DNA of 64,000 nt, taken from Pararobbsia alpina_A. Lineage in GTDB: Bacteria; Pseudomonadota; Gammaproteobacteria; Burkholderiales; Burkholderiaceae. Both the position numbers and the translations under genes were made by a program. The DNA is taken from assembly GCF_965118125.1 (NCBI RefSeq), contig NZ_OZ221289.1:124001-188000 (forward strand), read 5' to 3'. Under the pieces are notes generated by a model. The model saw only the letters and a list, made by a program, of their open reading frames with translations, did no database searches and was not told the origin of the DNA. Numbering within the stretch: the first letter of the stretch is position 1; each line of letters begins with the position of its first letter. This document shows positions 8,973 through 17,434 of this stretch, piece by piece.

Positions 8973-10212
8973 ACGGCTCCATCGTGATGTCACGGTTGAG
9001 CCGCAGATAGAAGACTTGAGCCTGCTTGGTCGTGATCGTCGGCGGGATTTGCAGATTGCGTTGCATGACCGTCTGCGAAGTCTGAGCCGCGACCTGACCC
9101 GCCGTCGTGCCGTATGAGGTCACTCCGTTGGGGCCGACTGTTTGCGCCGTCGTCGAATTGTCGAAACGGTGCTCGAGCACAGCGATGAAGAGCGACGTGC
9201 CGAAGATCTTCAAGAAATGATTGTTCACATCGCCAGACACGCCGGTGTAACCGTTCGGGTCCCCACCTTGCATGCCGAGCAGCGGCACGATTTTGTGGTT
9301 CGGCAGCGTCAGGCGAACGCCTGCGACCTGGATGCTTTCTTGCCCCACCGCGATGTCGCCGCTGTACTTGAAATACAACTGCGTGCCTTGAGGAATAGCG
9401 AGACACTCGCCACGCTGACCCCCGTAGATGTTCTCGGCCACAGTCGCAGTGCCGTCGCCCGGCAGATCAGAATCGAGCGCGTCGTTGGATTCGACTTTCA
9501 CCCGGAACCCCATGGGGACCGTGCATTTGGGCAACTGAGCGGTGATGCCTGTCGAGTCCGGGAGGGATTGTTTGGACGCAGAGCTCAGAAACTGCTCGCG
9601 ACGGGCGCTGTTGCCGGCCGCTGTCGGTTGTTCATTCGGCGCTGCACCGGCGAGCGCTCGCGCCGCGTCGAGTTGCTGTTGCGCGGCGACCTGCCCTTTC
9701 GCCAGCGCGGCCATCGGATCGGGTATGTCGTCCGCCGGACTCGCCGGCCCTCGCGAATAGTTTCCCGACGACTTGCCGCGCTGTGCGAAGAAGCCGCTCG
9801 TGAAAATGTTGTCTTGCTCGTTATCCTTGGCGAGTTGTTCTACGTGGCCGTCCTTGCCCAGTTGCGGTTGGAAGTCGCCCGCCGTCAGCGCCGGTTTAAC
9901 GCCTTGGTTCTCGCCATTTGCGTTTTCCTGATCGCGTTGCGCACGTGCAGCCTCGTCGCGCGCCTGAGCCTCTTGCGCCTTGATCTGTTGCTCGAGGTCG
10001 TTGCGCACGTCCGGTACTGCAGACGCAGGCTGAATCTGTGCGGCCTTCTTTGCTTCCGCGTCAGCCTGTGCCTTCGCTTCGCTTTGAACCTGATAGTGAA
10101 AGCCAAGAATGCCAATCACGGCCGCGGCGATTGCCCCGACGCCGAAAATGATATTTCGTGGGATCTTGCCTCGACGCAGCGCGGCCTTCGGATCTTCGGG
10201 TGTAGTCGACAT
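8962..10212 (-). CDS. virB10: VirB10/TrbI-like type IV secretion core protein
   Basis: 416 residues. A short cytoplasmic N-terminus (RRGKIPRN) is followed by one membrane helix at about 20-38 (IIFGVGAIAAAVIGILGF), an Ala/Gln/Glu-rich periplasmic helical stretch at about 42-95, a flexible region, and a VirB10/TrbI beta-barrel domain from about 225 (KCTVPMGFRVKVESND... VAENIYGGQRGECLAIPQGTQLYFKYSG, VNNHFLKIFGTSLF). VirB10 spans both membranes and gates the secretion channel. It follows virB9 by 12 bases, the standard order. Family assignment is firm; the substrate cannot be told. Confidence 0.9.
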   Translation of the reverse strand: MSTTPEDPKAALRRGKIPRNIIFGVGAIAAAVIGILGFHYQVQSEAKAQADAEAKKAAQIQPASAVPDVRNDLEQQIKAQEAQARDEAARAQRDQENANGENQGVKPALTAGDFQPQLGKDGHVEQLAKDNEQDNIFTSGFFAQRGKSSGNYSRGPASPADDIPDPMAALAKGQVAAQQQLDAARALAGAAPNEQPTAAGNSARREQFLSSASKQSLPDSTGITAQLPKCTVPMGFRVKVESNDALDSDLPGDGTATVAENIYGGQRGECLAIPQGTQLYFKYSGDIAVGQESIQVAGVRLTLPNHKIVPLLGMQGGDPNGYTGVSGDVNNHFLKIFGTSLFIAVLEHRFDNSTTAQTVGPNGVTSYGTTAGQVAAQTSQTVMQRNLQIPPTITTKQAQVFYLRLNRDITMEPYVE

Positions 10213-10224
10213 TGCGATCCCCGC

Positions 10225-11106
10225 TCAAAACAGACCGAAGAGACGCTTGGACTTCCGTTCGACCGTGACCTTGTCCTCGCCGGATTGCAACACCACTTCG
10301 TCGGCAAGTCGCTCGATGACGATGAATCGGCCACGTCGAATGAAGTTGGGCGTAACCGTGTCGCCGTGTTCCAACAGCATCGGAATCGGCCAAATTTGGG
10401 ACGATTCGGGGATGCGCATATACATGAACTTGCCATCGTCGAAGACGAGGTCGGGCTTGAAGCCGGCCGCGCCACTGACGGTGTAGAGCGTGTTCATCTT
10501 CTCGGGCGTCACGCCCGGCAGCACAGACTCATCGACCGCAGCAAGATCCGATGAGGCGGCACTCCCCTCCCCGGCCCGGCTAGATGTCGATCCCTTGTTC
10601 AGCTTCGTCAAAATCGACTCGCCGTAGCGAAACTTCACGCGCTGATAGAACAGCCCGCCCATGGGTGAAGAAACGAGCGTGAAATCGTATGTGCGCTTGT
10701 TCGTCACGACCTCGAGCGTGTTGACGAGATCGGGCTTATGGGGCTTCACATACACGTGGTTCGCGCCGTCCGTATCAATATCCCATTGCAGCGAGTCTGC
10801 GAGCGCCGGGTCGGATGCGAGCCGTTCGTCCTTGGCGAACTCGATACTTGTTGTCTTCAGCGGCGCAGTCAGAAGCTTGAAGATTTGATCGTCGCTGTAG
10901 GGAAACACGGCAATGCGAGCGTCTTCCGGCATGGTGACGGGATCGGTGCCGCCGTTGTACGGGTTAGCCGGGTTCATGATCTCGCCGATATCGCCACTTG
11001 CCGGCGAAGGAACACTGGCGTGAGGGCCGGGCTTGGCCGAAGCAGCGCCAGCGACGGCCACTGTCGCGACGGTAACGATCTGAAGGAGGCGGGACAAACG
11101 ACGCAT
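10225..11106 (-). CDS. virB9: VirB9/TrbG-like type IV secretion core protein
   Basis: 293 residues with signal peptide MRRLSRLLQIVTVATVAVAGAASA. An N-terminal domain (IAVFPYSDDQIFKLLTAP, about 65-85, through RTYDFTLVSSPMGGLFYQRVKFRY, about 140-160) and a C-terminal domain (PDLVFDDGKFMYMRIPESSQIWPIP... GRFIVIERLADEVVLQSGEDKVTVER) match the two-lobed VirB9/TrbG/CagX architecture. It forms the outer-membrane core with VirB10 and usually a VirB7 lipoprotein; no VirB7 gene is seen here. It lies between the virB8- and virB10-like genes. Confidence 0.9.
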   Translation of the reverse strand: MRRLSRLLQIVTVATVAVAGAASAKPGPHASVPSPASGDIGEIMNPANPYNGGTDPVTMPEDARIAVFPYSDDQIFKLLTAPLKTTSIEFAKDERLASDPALADSLQWDIDTDGANHVYVKPHKPDLVNTLEVVTNKRTYDFTLVSSPMGGLFYQRVKFRYGESILTKLNKGSTSSRAGEGSAASSDLAAVDESVLPGVTPEKMNTLYTVSGAAGFKPDLVFDDGKFMYMRIPESSQIWPIPMLLEHGDTVTPNFIRRGRFIVIERLADEVVLQSGEDKVTVERKSKRLFGLF

Positions 11107-11128
11107 AGCTGAGCTCTCGGATGGCCGA

Positions 11129-11836
11129 CTAGGCGGCGTTTTTCTGGACAGTGAAGAAGACGGGATGAAAGCCGTAGGGGTTCAGCGTGACGGCGTCGTC
11201 AGCCGTAACGGGCGTGACCTGATACCGCATCGTGAGCGTGTAGTGCTCAACGATCGGCTTCGCGCCGTATGACTCGATCGTTGTGGTCGTAAAGTCGACT
11301 GCGACGGTTGAATCAGGGAGGATGGTCGCGCCGCCAAGTTTGGGCAGTCGCACCAGCTTGGGGTTTTCGGTGATGCGCTTGAACGGTTGATCCTCGTCGA
11401 GCCACGTGCGCAACTGATCGACTGCGGCGCCATTCATCTGCTGCTTGACGGTGTTCACGTTCAGCGCGAGCCGCGAGTCTTGCAGATGAGGTGTAAGAAT
11501 TGGCTCGATCGTAAAAAGACGCGTCACGATATCGCCGGCAGACCACCGGACGGCCTGATCGTCAGGCTGATATTGCGAAAGCTTGCGAACGATCGGTTTG
11601 CCTTGGACGTCCGACGAGACACCGACAACCGTGGTTACGGACGGCGGAGGATTACGTGTCCAAACGGATCCAGCGGCAATCACGCCAACGACGAAGGTCG
11701 CGACTTTCCAATGGTTCGCCTCGAGACGGCCTCGCGTCTTCAAATCGAAGACGACTCCATTGGGATCGTCCTCGGCGTACATGCCTGGTGCTTTTGCTAT
11801 CGCACTCGCAATGTCTTTCTTTTTGAACAGTCGCAC
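11129..11836 (-). CDS. virB8: VirB8/TrbF-like type IV secretion inner-membrane protein
   Basis: 235 residues from GTG 11836, with a purine-rich GGGGA just upstream. A cytoplasmic N-terminus of about 40 residues, one membrane helix at about 43-60 (WKVATFVVGVIAAGSVW), then a periplasmic NTF2-like domain with the repeated strand pattern of VirB8/TrbF (STVAVDFTTTTIESYG...VEHYTLTMRYQVTPV, then NPYGFHPVFFTVQ). It is the first gene of the long minus-strand operon. VirB8 nucleates assembly and contacts VirB9 and VirB10. The pattern LNPYGF near the C-terminus is typical of the family. Confidence 0.85.
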   Translation of the reverse strand: MRLFKKKDIASAIAKAPGMYAEDDPNGVVFDLKTRGRLEANHWKVATFVVGVIAAGSVWTRNPPPSVTTVVGVSSDVQGKPIVRKLSQYQPDDQAVRWSAGDIVTRLFTIEPILTPHLQDSRLALNVNTVKQQMNGAAVDQLRTWLDEDQPFKRITENPKLVRLPKLGGATILPDSTVAVDFTTTTIESYGAKPIVEHYTLTMRYQVTPVTADDAVTLNPYGFHPVFFTVQKNAA

Positions 11837-12047
11837 GATCCCCGACCCCGAAGTTGTCTGGGGTGTATTGGATCAACGCGACCTGATCGTGGGGGGCGAA
11901 AAGCTACCCGATTTACCGCAGCTTATCGAGAATAGGTGGGAATAATTATTTTAGGGAATTTAGAGCGACGCGTACTCTTAACAAGAAGTGGCAGCATTCC
12001 TGATAAGAAATCAATGACAAGTCCCTTATCGTGTTTGCTGTGAACTT
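11837..12047. other. Upstream region of the VirB/Pil operon
   Basis: About 210 bases before the VirB8-like GTG hold no gene. The part from 11940 to 12030 is AT-rich and is the natural place for the minus-strand operon promoter, but I could not pick out a convincing -35/-10 pair. Confidence 0.4.
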
Positions 12048-12402
12048 GTGTCTAGAAGCCGCAAGGCGCTACGTTGTGCAGAAGAGAGCAGACGCATCGT
12101 CGAATGCTTCGTAAGCGCGTGGGCATCCCGGGATTTCAATCGCGGACGTCGCGTTGCATTACCGAATCAACGCGAATTTGCTGCGACGCTAGATAGCCAC
12201 GCGCGATGCCAGCGATGTCGTCGCCAGCGCACCCTCACCCGAAGCACTGGCCGCGTGTGTGCCGCTGCCGATCGCGCCCTCATCGCCCGCTCCCACGCAA
12301 GACATCGTCGTCGAGCTTCATCCCGGCGCGACGACCGTTACCTTGCGGTGGCCGGTGAGCGCGGCCAAGGACTGCGGCCAGTGGCTACAAGGCTGGTTGC
12401 GG
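12048..12402 (+). pseudogene. IS66-family TnpA (accessory protein) remnant
   Basis: Across two frames the translation follows an IS66 OrfA: AEESRRIVEC near 12077, then after a frameshift around 12110 PGISIADVALHYRINANLLRR followed by TAG at 12190 where the family has a tryptophan (INANLLRRW), then IATRDASD and, near the end, VELHPGATTVTLRWPVSAAKDCGQWLQGWLR. The helix-turn-helix and C-terminal segments are recognisable but the gene is broken by at least one frameshift and one nonsense change. No TnpB or TnpC was found next to it. From 12403 to 12552 the frame stays open with unrelated-looking residues. Confidence 0.6.
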
Positions 12403-12585
12403 TCAAACGACGCGTCCGAACGAAGGCGTTCAGCGCCAACGCTCTACCTCGACCGGGCCGCGCAGTGCTTTGCCGTCAGCCCGTACGCGCGTGACTGCAA
12501 GCGTCTCGACGCCTCAATCGCCAAAATCGTCGCCGCGGACTTGATGGGCTAGAGCTTGTGAGGCGATCGGCGGACCAGCAACGAA

Positions 12586-13968
12586 CTACGAGGGCTTCAA
12601 CTTTGACGACTTCATCTGCACAAAGACGTATCCCGCGAAGGCGTCTTTCAAAGCTGAGTGATCGTCGAAGCTTGTCGCTGTCAGGCTTGCCATCGGATCA
12701 ATATTCAGTCGCCTGAGCGTGAGCTTCCCCGCTGGCGTGCGCTTGTACAGTCGACGCCAGTCTTCCTGTTGCTCAGCTGACGCAGATTGGTAGACCTCCC
12801 ACCCCTGTCGAATCTCGTCGTTCTGGCGATCACGCGCGCTCACGTCCTGAGCCGCCGCTTGCAGAGCGGTTTGCGTTTGAGTGTGACTTTTGGCCGCTGC
12901 AGCTTCTTGCTCTCGTAACGCAAGAGACTGCTGGACTTCGACCATTTCGCGCTCGGCGTCTGACACGACCCACCCTTCCTTGAGTGCCTTCATAAAGAAG
13001 CCGGCCGGGCTCTTCGTCACCTTTCCAAGTTTGAGGCTGAAGCGGGTGCGATCGATTGCTTGTTGTAGCCGCTCGTCAGAATACGTATCTCGATTGCCGG
13101 CGATCTGATTGAACTGCGTGGTCGAGAGACCAAACTCTTTCTTTAGCGTTTGATAGATCGCTTGGGCGTGCTCGTGCGTGTGCAATACGCGCTCTGCCAG
13201 ATCCTTGCGAGAAATGCGAAAACGCAAGCTGCCGATCTTGCGCGAGCCCGGAAGATTGCGGGTTTCATAGCCAATCGCGAGGTCGGACACTTCGTTGATC
13301 TGCTGGACCGCAGGATCCAGCCAGTCACGTTTGAAGTATTTGAAGATCTGGGCGTTGGCGCCCATCTCGCCCTGCCATCCCCGAAGATCATCAAGAGGAA
13401 TCCATTCGGTCATCGTCTCGTCCGCGAAGGGCTGAAGATGGTCGTACATGACACGGGCATAGGAGAGCGTGAACATCGACGTGATACGCAAACTCAGCCA
13501 ATGCGATTTGCCGGCACCGCGGATGATCCCGGTCAAATCCGGGGGCACGCGAAATTGAAACCGTCCGCCCTGATACGAAATGCGTCCGATCAACTGAGTC
13601 GAGCCGAACGGTCGATCTCCATGCTCGTCGGCGGCAGTCGTCGCCTGGATTAGCGCCTTCTGCGCCTCGGTGATGACCTGCTCCAAGTGCGCGTTGTTGC
13701 GACTCGAGTACCGCATCAGCCACTTGAAGTAATCAAGCTCCACCTCGTAGAGGTCTCGCGGATGCTCCTCTTGGGCGACAATGAAATATGCCGCGTCAAT
13801 GAGTCGTCGGGCCGCAACGCCAAGGTCAACGATACGGATCAGGATGTTGTTACGGGCAAAGCCAATATCGGATCGCGCGTGCTCGACGCTGACTCCTTCG
13901 CTCGCGCTCTCCTCGAACAATGCGAGCGCAATCTGCCGGGATGTTGCCAGCTGCCCTGCTTTTGCCAT
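12586..13968 (-). CDS. Replication initiator protein (Rep_3/RepB-like)
   Basis: 460 residues from ATG 13968, preceded by a GGGAGGG ribosome site; the longer frame to 14040 runs into the origin. Residues about 55-330 have the tandem winged-helix look of plasmid Rep_3 initiators (RRLIDAAYFIVAQE, LDYFKWLMRYSSRNNAHLEQ, SHWLSLRITSMFTLSYARVMYDHL, DPAVQQINEVSDLAIGYET). The C-terminal part is Gln/Ala-rich and helical (about 365-420), then a basic tail. It would bind the adjacent iterons to open the origin. The length exceeds small plasmid RepB proteins and fits initiators of Burkholderia-type large secondary replicons. It is divergent from parAB. Confidence 0.8.
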   Translation of the reverse strand: MAKAGQLATSRQIALALFEESASEGVSVEHARSDIGFARNNILIRIVDLGVAARRLIDAAYFIVAQEEHPRDLYEVELDYFKWLMRYSSRNNAHLEQVITEAQKALIQATTAADEHGDRPFGSTQLIGRISYQGGRFQFRVPPDLTGIIRGAGKSHWLSLRITSMFTLSYARVMYDHLQPFADETMTEWIPLDDLRGWQGEMGANAQIFKYFKRDWLDPAVQQINEVSDLAIGYETRNLPGSRKIGSLRFRISRKDLAERVLHTHEHAQAIYQTLKKEFGLSTTQFNQIAGNRDTYSDERLQQAIDRTRFSLKLGKVTKSPAGFFMKALKEGWVVSDAEREMVEVQQSLALREQEAAAAKSHTQTQTALQAAAQDVSARDRQNDEIRQGWEVYQSASAEQQEDWRRLYKRTPAGKLTLRRLNIDPMASLTATSFDDHSALKDAFAGYVFVQMKSSKLKPS

Positions 13969-14050
13969 GCATCCCTCCCGCGCGTTCGAATGGGAATCTA
14001 AGATGGGTGGTACGTTAGCCGCGAGAAGGTGAAGTGTCAATCATTTCGAC

Positions 14051-14216
14051 CTCACCATACCGCGGACACCTTCACAATTTTCCTCACCATTGGCCTTTTC
14101 ACCTCACCTTTGCGCCAAATTCCCTCACCTCGAGCGCCAAGACTTCTCACCTTGCCGGGGAATACGCCTCACCTTCGATCTCAATAAACATCACCTCCGA
14201 CACACCTCACCTCACC
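14051..14216. repeat. Iteron array of the replication origin
   Basis: CTCACC(TT) cores occur at 14083, 14103, 14124, 14146, 14168, 14190 (one mismatch, ATCACC) and 14211, that is at 20-22 base spacing or two helical turns, with further copies at 14051 and 14206. This is the expected form of binding sites for a Rep_3-type initiator, which is encoded immediately alongside. Additional single or inverted cores (GGTGAGGC at about 14413 and 14474, CCTCAC at about 14538 and 14738) lie before parA. Confidence 0.8.
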
Positions 14217-14700
14217 TTGCTAACGTAAGCATATGTTTTTGCAACATATTTGTTTCTCGGTTGGTTGTTGGTTAGTTTCTTTGTTATAGAAATACGAACA
14301 ACCGTATCCATTGGGTGCGGCGGTGACGAAAACCGGCGTGGGGAAACCATGAGACCGAGTGAGCAGATTTTCGAGTTTTGTGTCGGTGAAATCAGGGTGA
14401 TCCAAACGTCTCATGGTGAGGCGTTCTGTGACGGGACGAAAAGGCAGCCGTTTTTGAGCTCTTTAGCTCGTCAAAGGTGAGGCAAATTGTGCCTCGCGTG
14501 CGAGGTCGGGGATTGCCGCGCAGTGGGCTGCGTCACAATTAACCTCACTTTGCTTGCGCTGCGTCCGTATCAATCGGTGAAGGACGATGGAATCTTTGGG
14601 CGCAAACGTTGGTGGAGCGCCGTGCGGCCTAGAAAGATCTACATTTTTCTGGAGTTTCAGAGGTTACATCGCTATTCTACGGTTCAACTGCATCGAACAC

Positions 14701-14720
14701 AAAAGCGTGAAAACGCTTTT
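14701..14720. promoter_or_regulatory. Inverted repeat upstream of parA
   Basis: AAAAGCGT and ACGCTTTT form perfect 8-base arms around GAAA, 48 bases before the parA start. Position suggests an operator for autoregulation or a leader hairpin; function is inferred. Confidence 0.4.
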
Positions 14721-14768
14721 ATAGCTCGAGCAAAACACCTCACCTTTGAATCGTAAAGGACGCTTCCC

Positions 14769-15977
14769 ATGAAAATGAGTGAATTGCCGGCTGTCGATAG
14801 GAGCGTCAAGCTCTCGCAGCTGGGTGAATTCGCAAAACGTTTGTCGGTGATGACAGATGATTTGCGAGACCAGATTCTTGCACCTCGGCCAAGAAAAACG
14901 CCTCCCCTCTTCACTATCGGTGAGCTAACCGAAATGTGCGGTGTTGATCGTCAAAAGATTAACTATCTAGCCACAAAAGAGGGCGCCGATCTACCCCCAG
15001 GCCAAGTGCATGGGACGGGCCGGGCGAGAGTATTTACCCTGGCAGAGGCTAGAACGTGGGTTCAGCGCGTAAGCGACATATACCAGACGGGGCCGGCTGG
15101 AGACGGCAGAGCTCACCGCGGTCGCGTTCTGATTACGGCGAACTTCAAGGGCGGCTCGTGCAAAACGACGACAACGATGTGTATCGCCCAGGGTTTGAGT
15201 TTGCGCGGACGCAAAGTGTTGGCAATCGATCTTGATCCGCAAGCGTCGCTGTCGGAGCTCTGTGGGCTCTACGCTGAGAAGGATGTGACGTGGGAGGACA
15301 CCGTTCTTCCCTTCATCTACGATCCATCGCTCGAAGGTGGTTTGGCCACGAAAGTGCAGACGACCTACTGGGATGGGCTCGACGTTATCCCGGCACATAA
15401 CTATTTGCACGATGCCGAGTTTCATTTGCCGACGGCGCAAAAGGAGAATCCGGGATATGAGTTTTGGTCGGTGCTCAGACGTGGAATCGAGCCCCTGCTC
15501 GCGCAGTATGACTACATCATTTTGGACACGGCGCCTTCCCTGTCATACATGACCTTGAACGGACTAATGGCAGCCGATGCAATGGTGATGCCCTTGGTCC
15601 CTGAAAGTCTCGACTTCATTTCGTCGGTTTCATTTTGGTCCCTCTTTTCGGAAGTGGCCGCCGGATTTGTCGAGCACGAGCTGGACAAGACCTACGACTT
15701 TATCTCCGTACTGCTTTCGAAGGTGGACTACGGGACAACGTCGTCGGCTCCCGTCGTTCGCTCCTGGGCCCAGCGAGCATACGGTGACTGGTTATCGACA
15801 ACCGAGGTACCGGTCAGCTCGGTGATGAGCAATGGTGCTCTAGCTTTTTCGACTGTATTTGATCTTTCTCGAGCGGATGGCGTCGCTAAGACGCTTGCTC
15901 GGGTTAAGCAACCGTTGATCGATTATTGCAAGTGGATCGATGACCAGTTCGTGGCGCAATGGAGGGCGGCAGCATGA
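14769..15977 (+). CDS. parA: Plasmid partition ATPase ParA (type Ia)
   Basis: 402 residues from ATG 14769, with AAGGA eight bases upstream. Residues about 48-105 form a helix-turn-helix domain (FTIGELTEMCGVDRQKINYLAT), the mark of large type Ia ParA proteins that also repress their operon. The ATPase core follows with the deviant Walker A FKGGSCKTTT at about 127-136, LAIDLDPQASLSELCG (A' region, about 150), and YIILDTAPSLSYMTLNGL (Walker B, about 250). It moves ParB-parS complexes over the nucleoid. Overlaps parB by four bases (ATGA). Confidence 0.95.
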   Translation: MKMSELPAVDRSVKLSQLGEFAKRLSVMTDDLRDQILAPRPRKTPPLFTIGELTEMCGVDRQKINYLATKEGADLPPGQVHGTGRARVFTLAEARTWVQRVSDIYQTGPAGDGRAHRGRVLITANFKGGSCKTTTTMCIAQGLSLRGRKVLAIDLDPQASLSELCGLYAEKDVTWEDTVLPFIYDPSLEGGLATKVQTTYWDGLDVIPAHNYLHDAEFHLPTAQKENPGYEFWSVLRRGIEPLLAQYDYIILDTAPSLSYMTLNGLMAADAMVMPLVPESLDFISSVSFWSLFSEVAAGFVEHELDKTYDFISVLLSKVDYGTTSSAPVVRSWAQRAYGDWLSTTEVPVSSVMSNGALAFSTVFDLSRADGVAKTLARVKQPLIDYCKWIDDQFVAQWRAAA

Positions 15978-16942
15978 GCAACTTGCGAGAAAGAATGATG
16001 AGCAAGACCGCAGATCTTCGTGCGGCCAAGGACATCGAACTCGATTCGCAGCAGGAAGCCAAGCCTGCGCCACGCACAGCGCCGGGTATGGCGGCGGCGC
16101 TTGCATCGGCGCAGAAGCGCGTCGCTGAGTTGGAACAAGATTCTGCGGTGAGCGAGTTGTCGGTATCGGACATCAGCCCGAATCCTTGGCAGCCGCGTCG
16201 TGTGTTTAACGCGACGAAACTCAACGAGCTCGCCGAGTCAATTCGTGAAGCTGGGCTGGTTCAGCCGATCGTGGTGCGCAGGGCACCTGGTGGATACCAG
16301 ATCGTTGCCGGCGAGCGTCGGTGGCGCGCGCATAAGCTCATCGAACGGGAAGCAATCAAAGTCGTGATCGTCGATCTCTCGGATGAGGATATGGCGATGC
16401 TGGCGCTTGTGGAGAATGTGGTGCGTGACGATCTCACGGACTATGAGATTTCGCGATCGATACGCGCGACGGAGAAGGAGTTTCCGAATCGCAAACGGAT
16501 GGCTGAGGCTCTCGGAATCTCGCGCGGAGAGTTGTATCGATACTTGGCATTCGCAGAGCTGCCTGATTTTGTCGTTAAGGATCTTGACGAGCAGCCTCGT
16601 CTGCTTGGCGGCAATGCTGCTCAGGACATTGTTGCATCCCTTCGCAATCGGGGCACAGAGGTAGTCGAGGAAGTCAGGAGTCTATGGAAGCAGGTCGTCA
16701 CGGGTAAATTGGATCAGACAAAGCTGGCTCGCGCCATCAACCAAACCCTGAATAGCGATGGCCGCCGGAGTGCCGTTTCCGATAGAAACATTGAGAAGAT
16801 ATTCTCTGGTAAGACTCAGGCCGGTTCGATCACGAAGGATTCGGGAGGGCTGACTGTGAAGATTAAGGCTGGCGTCCTTACGGCAGAACAGGAGGCAAGC
16901 ATCAGAGACCTCATAGGGAAACTCTTTTCTGCGAGTGAGTGA
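15974..16942 (+). CDS. parB: Plasmid partition DNA-binding protein ParB
   Basis: 322 residues from ATG 15974, which overlaps the parA stop and has GGAGG about nine bases upstream; an in-frame ATG at 15959 lies before that ribosome site. It contains the ParB/Spo0J N-terminal domain (SPNPWQPRRVFN, IREAGLVQPIVVRR, the CTP-binding GERRWRAHKL box, LALVENVVRDDLTDYE) and a helix-turn-helix (RMAEALGISRGELYRYLAFAELP). The C-terminal 40 residues would dimerise. It probably binds the palindromes that begin 48 bases after its stop. Confidence 0.93.
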   Translation: MSNLRERMMSKTADLRAAKDIELDSQQEAKPAPRTAPGMAAALASAQKRVAELEQDSAVSELSVSDISPNPWQPRRVFNATKLNELAESIREAGLVQPIVVRRAPGGYQIVAGERRWRAHKLIEREAIKVVIVDLSDEDMAMLALVENVVRDDLTDYEISRSIRATEKEFPNRKRMAEALGISRGELYRYLAFAELPDFVVKDLDEQPRLLGGNAAQDIVASLRNRGTEVVEEVRSLWKQVVTGKLDQTKLARAINQTLNSDGRRSAVSDRNIEKIFSGKTQAGSITKDSGGLTVKIKAGVLTAEQEASIRDLIGKLFSASE

Positions 16943-16967
16943 GCGTTGTCGATGTCGACAATATTGA

Positions 16968-16989
16968 GCCCGCGGTTGCGGGCTTTTTT
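16968..16989 (+). terminator. Rho-independent terminator of parAB
   Basis: GCCCGC-GGTT-GCGGGC followed by six T residues, 25 bases after the parB stop. Confidence 0.85.
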
Positions 16990-17422
16990 GTGTCTCTAAT
17001 AGAGACACACCTCTATGCACGGGGTGCCGGATGGGGGAGTCGAAGTCATGATGTCTCTATTAGAGACACATGACTTCGGTGGCGATGCGAGTTCGTGTCG
17101 CACTTTTTCGAATTGTTCTTGGAGTGTCTCTATTAGAGACACTCATGTGTCGGACGTGCGCCAGCTTGCGCGAACAGACTGGCAAACGCGCGCGCGAATA
17201 GGTGTATTGGTGACCTCTCCGTGCTCGAAACCGACCGACGCGTGAGCGCGTCGGGACTGCACTAAAAAGATGTGGTCGGCGGGCGGACGAAAAACCACGA
17301 CGACTCCGGCGGTCGAGTGTCTCTATTAGAGACACTCGACAAGTCATACCTAAGCCGCCCGCTGCGGTTGCCAAATCCTCGAATGTCTCCCGCGCTACCC
17401 TAGTGTCTCTAGTAGAGACACT
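16990..17422. repeat. Five 17-bp palindromes, candidate parS centromere cluster
   Basis: The core TGTCTCTANTAGAGACA occurs at 16991-17007 (centre A), 17052-17068 (T), 17125-17141 (T), 17318-17334 (T) and 17404-17420 (G). Every copy is intact in both arms. Symmetry often extends outward: by GTCGAG/CTCGAC at copy four (17312-17340), GAG/CTC at copy three, and with one unpaired base to CGAAGTCAT/ATGACTTCG at copy two (17041-17078). The position directly behind parB, the symmetry and the conservation amid otherwise non-coding sequence fit ParB binding sites. The motif differs from the GTTTCACGTGAAAC-type chromosomal parS. Confidence 0.75.
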
Positions 17423-17434
17423 TCCTGACGATGA

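Larger units (their letters stand above)
13969..14768. other. Probable replication origin (oriV) between rep and parA
   Basis: This 800-base gene-free stretch separates the divergent initiator and partition genes. It contains the iteron array, an AT-rich segment at about 14221-14300 that could be the unwinding element, scattered additional CTCACC cores toward parA, and a hairpin-forming repeat at 14701-14720. No canonical DnaA box was recognised. Confidence 0.65.

Noticed and set aside
9142..10554. 470-codon plus-strand frame opposite virB10/virB9
   Set aside because: Spans two real minus-strand genes and has shadow composition.
16990..17422. CRISPR array
   Set aside because: The repeated unit is a self-complementary 17-mer with irregular spacing of 61 to 193 bases, unlike a CRISPR, and lies behind parB.
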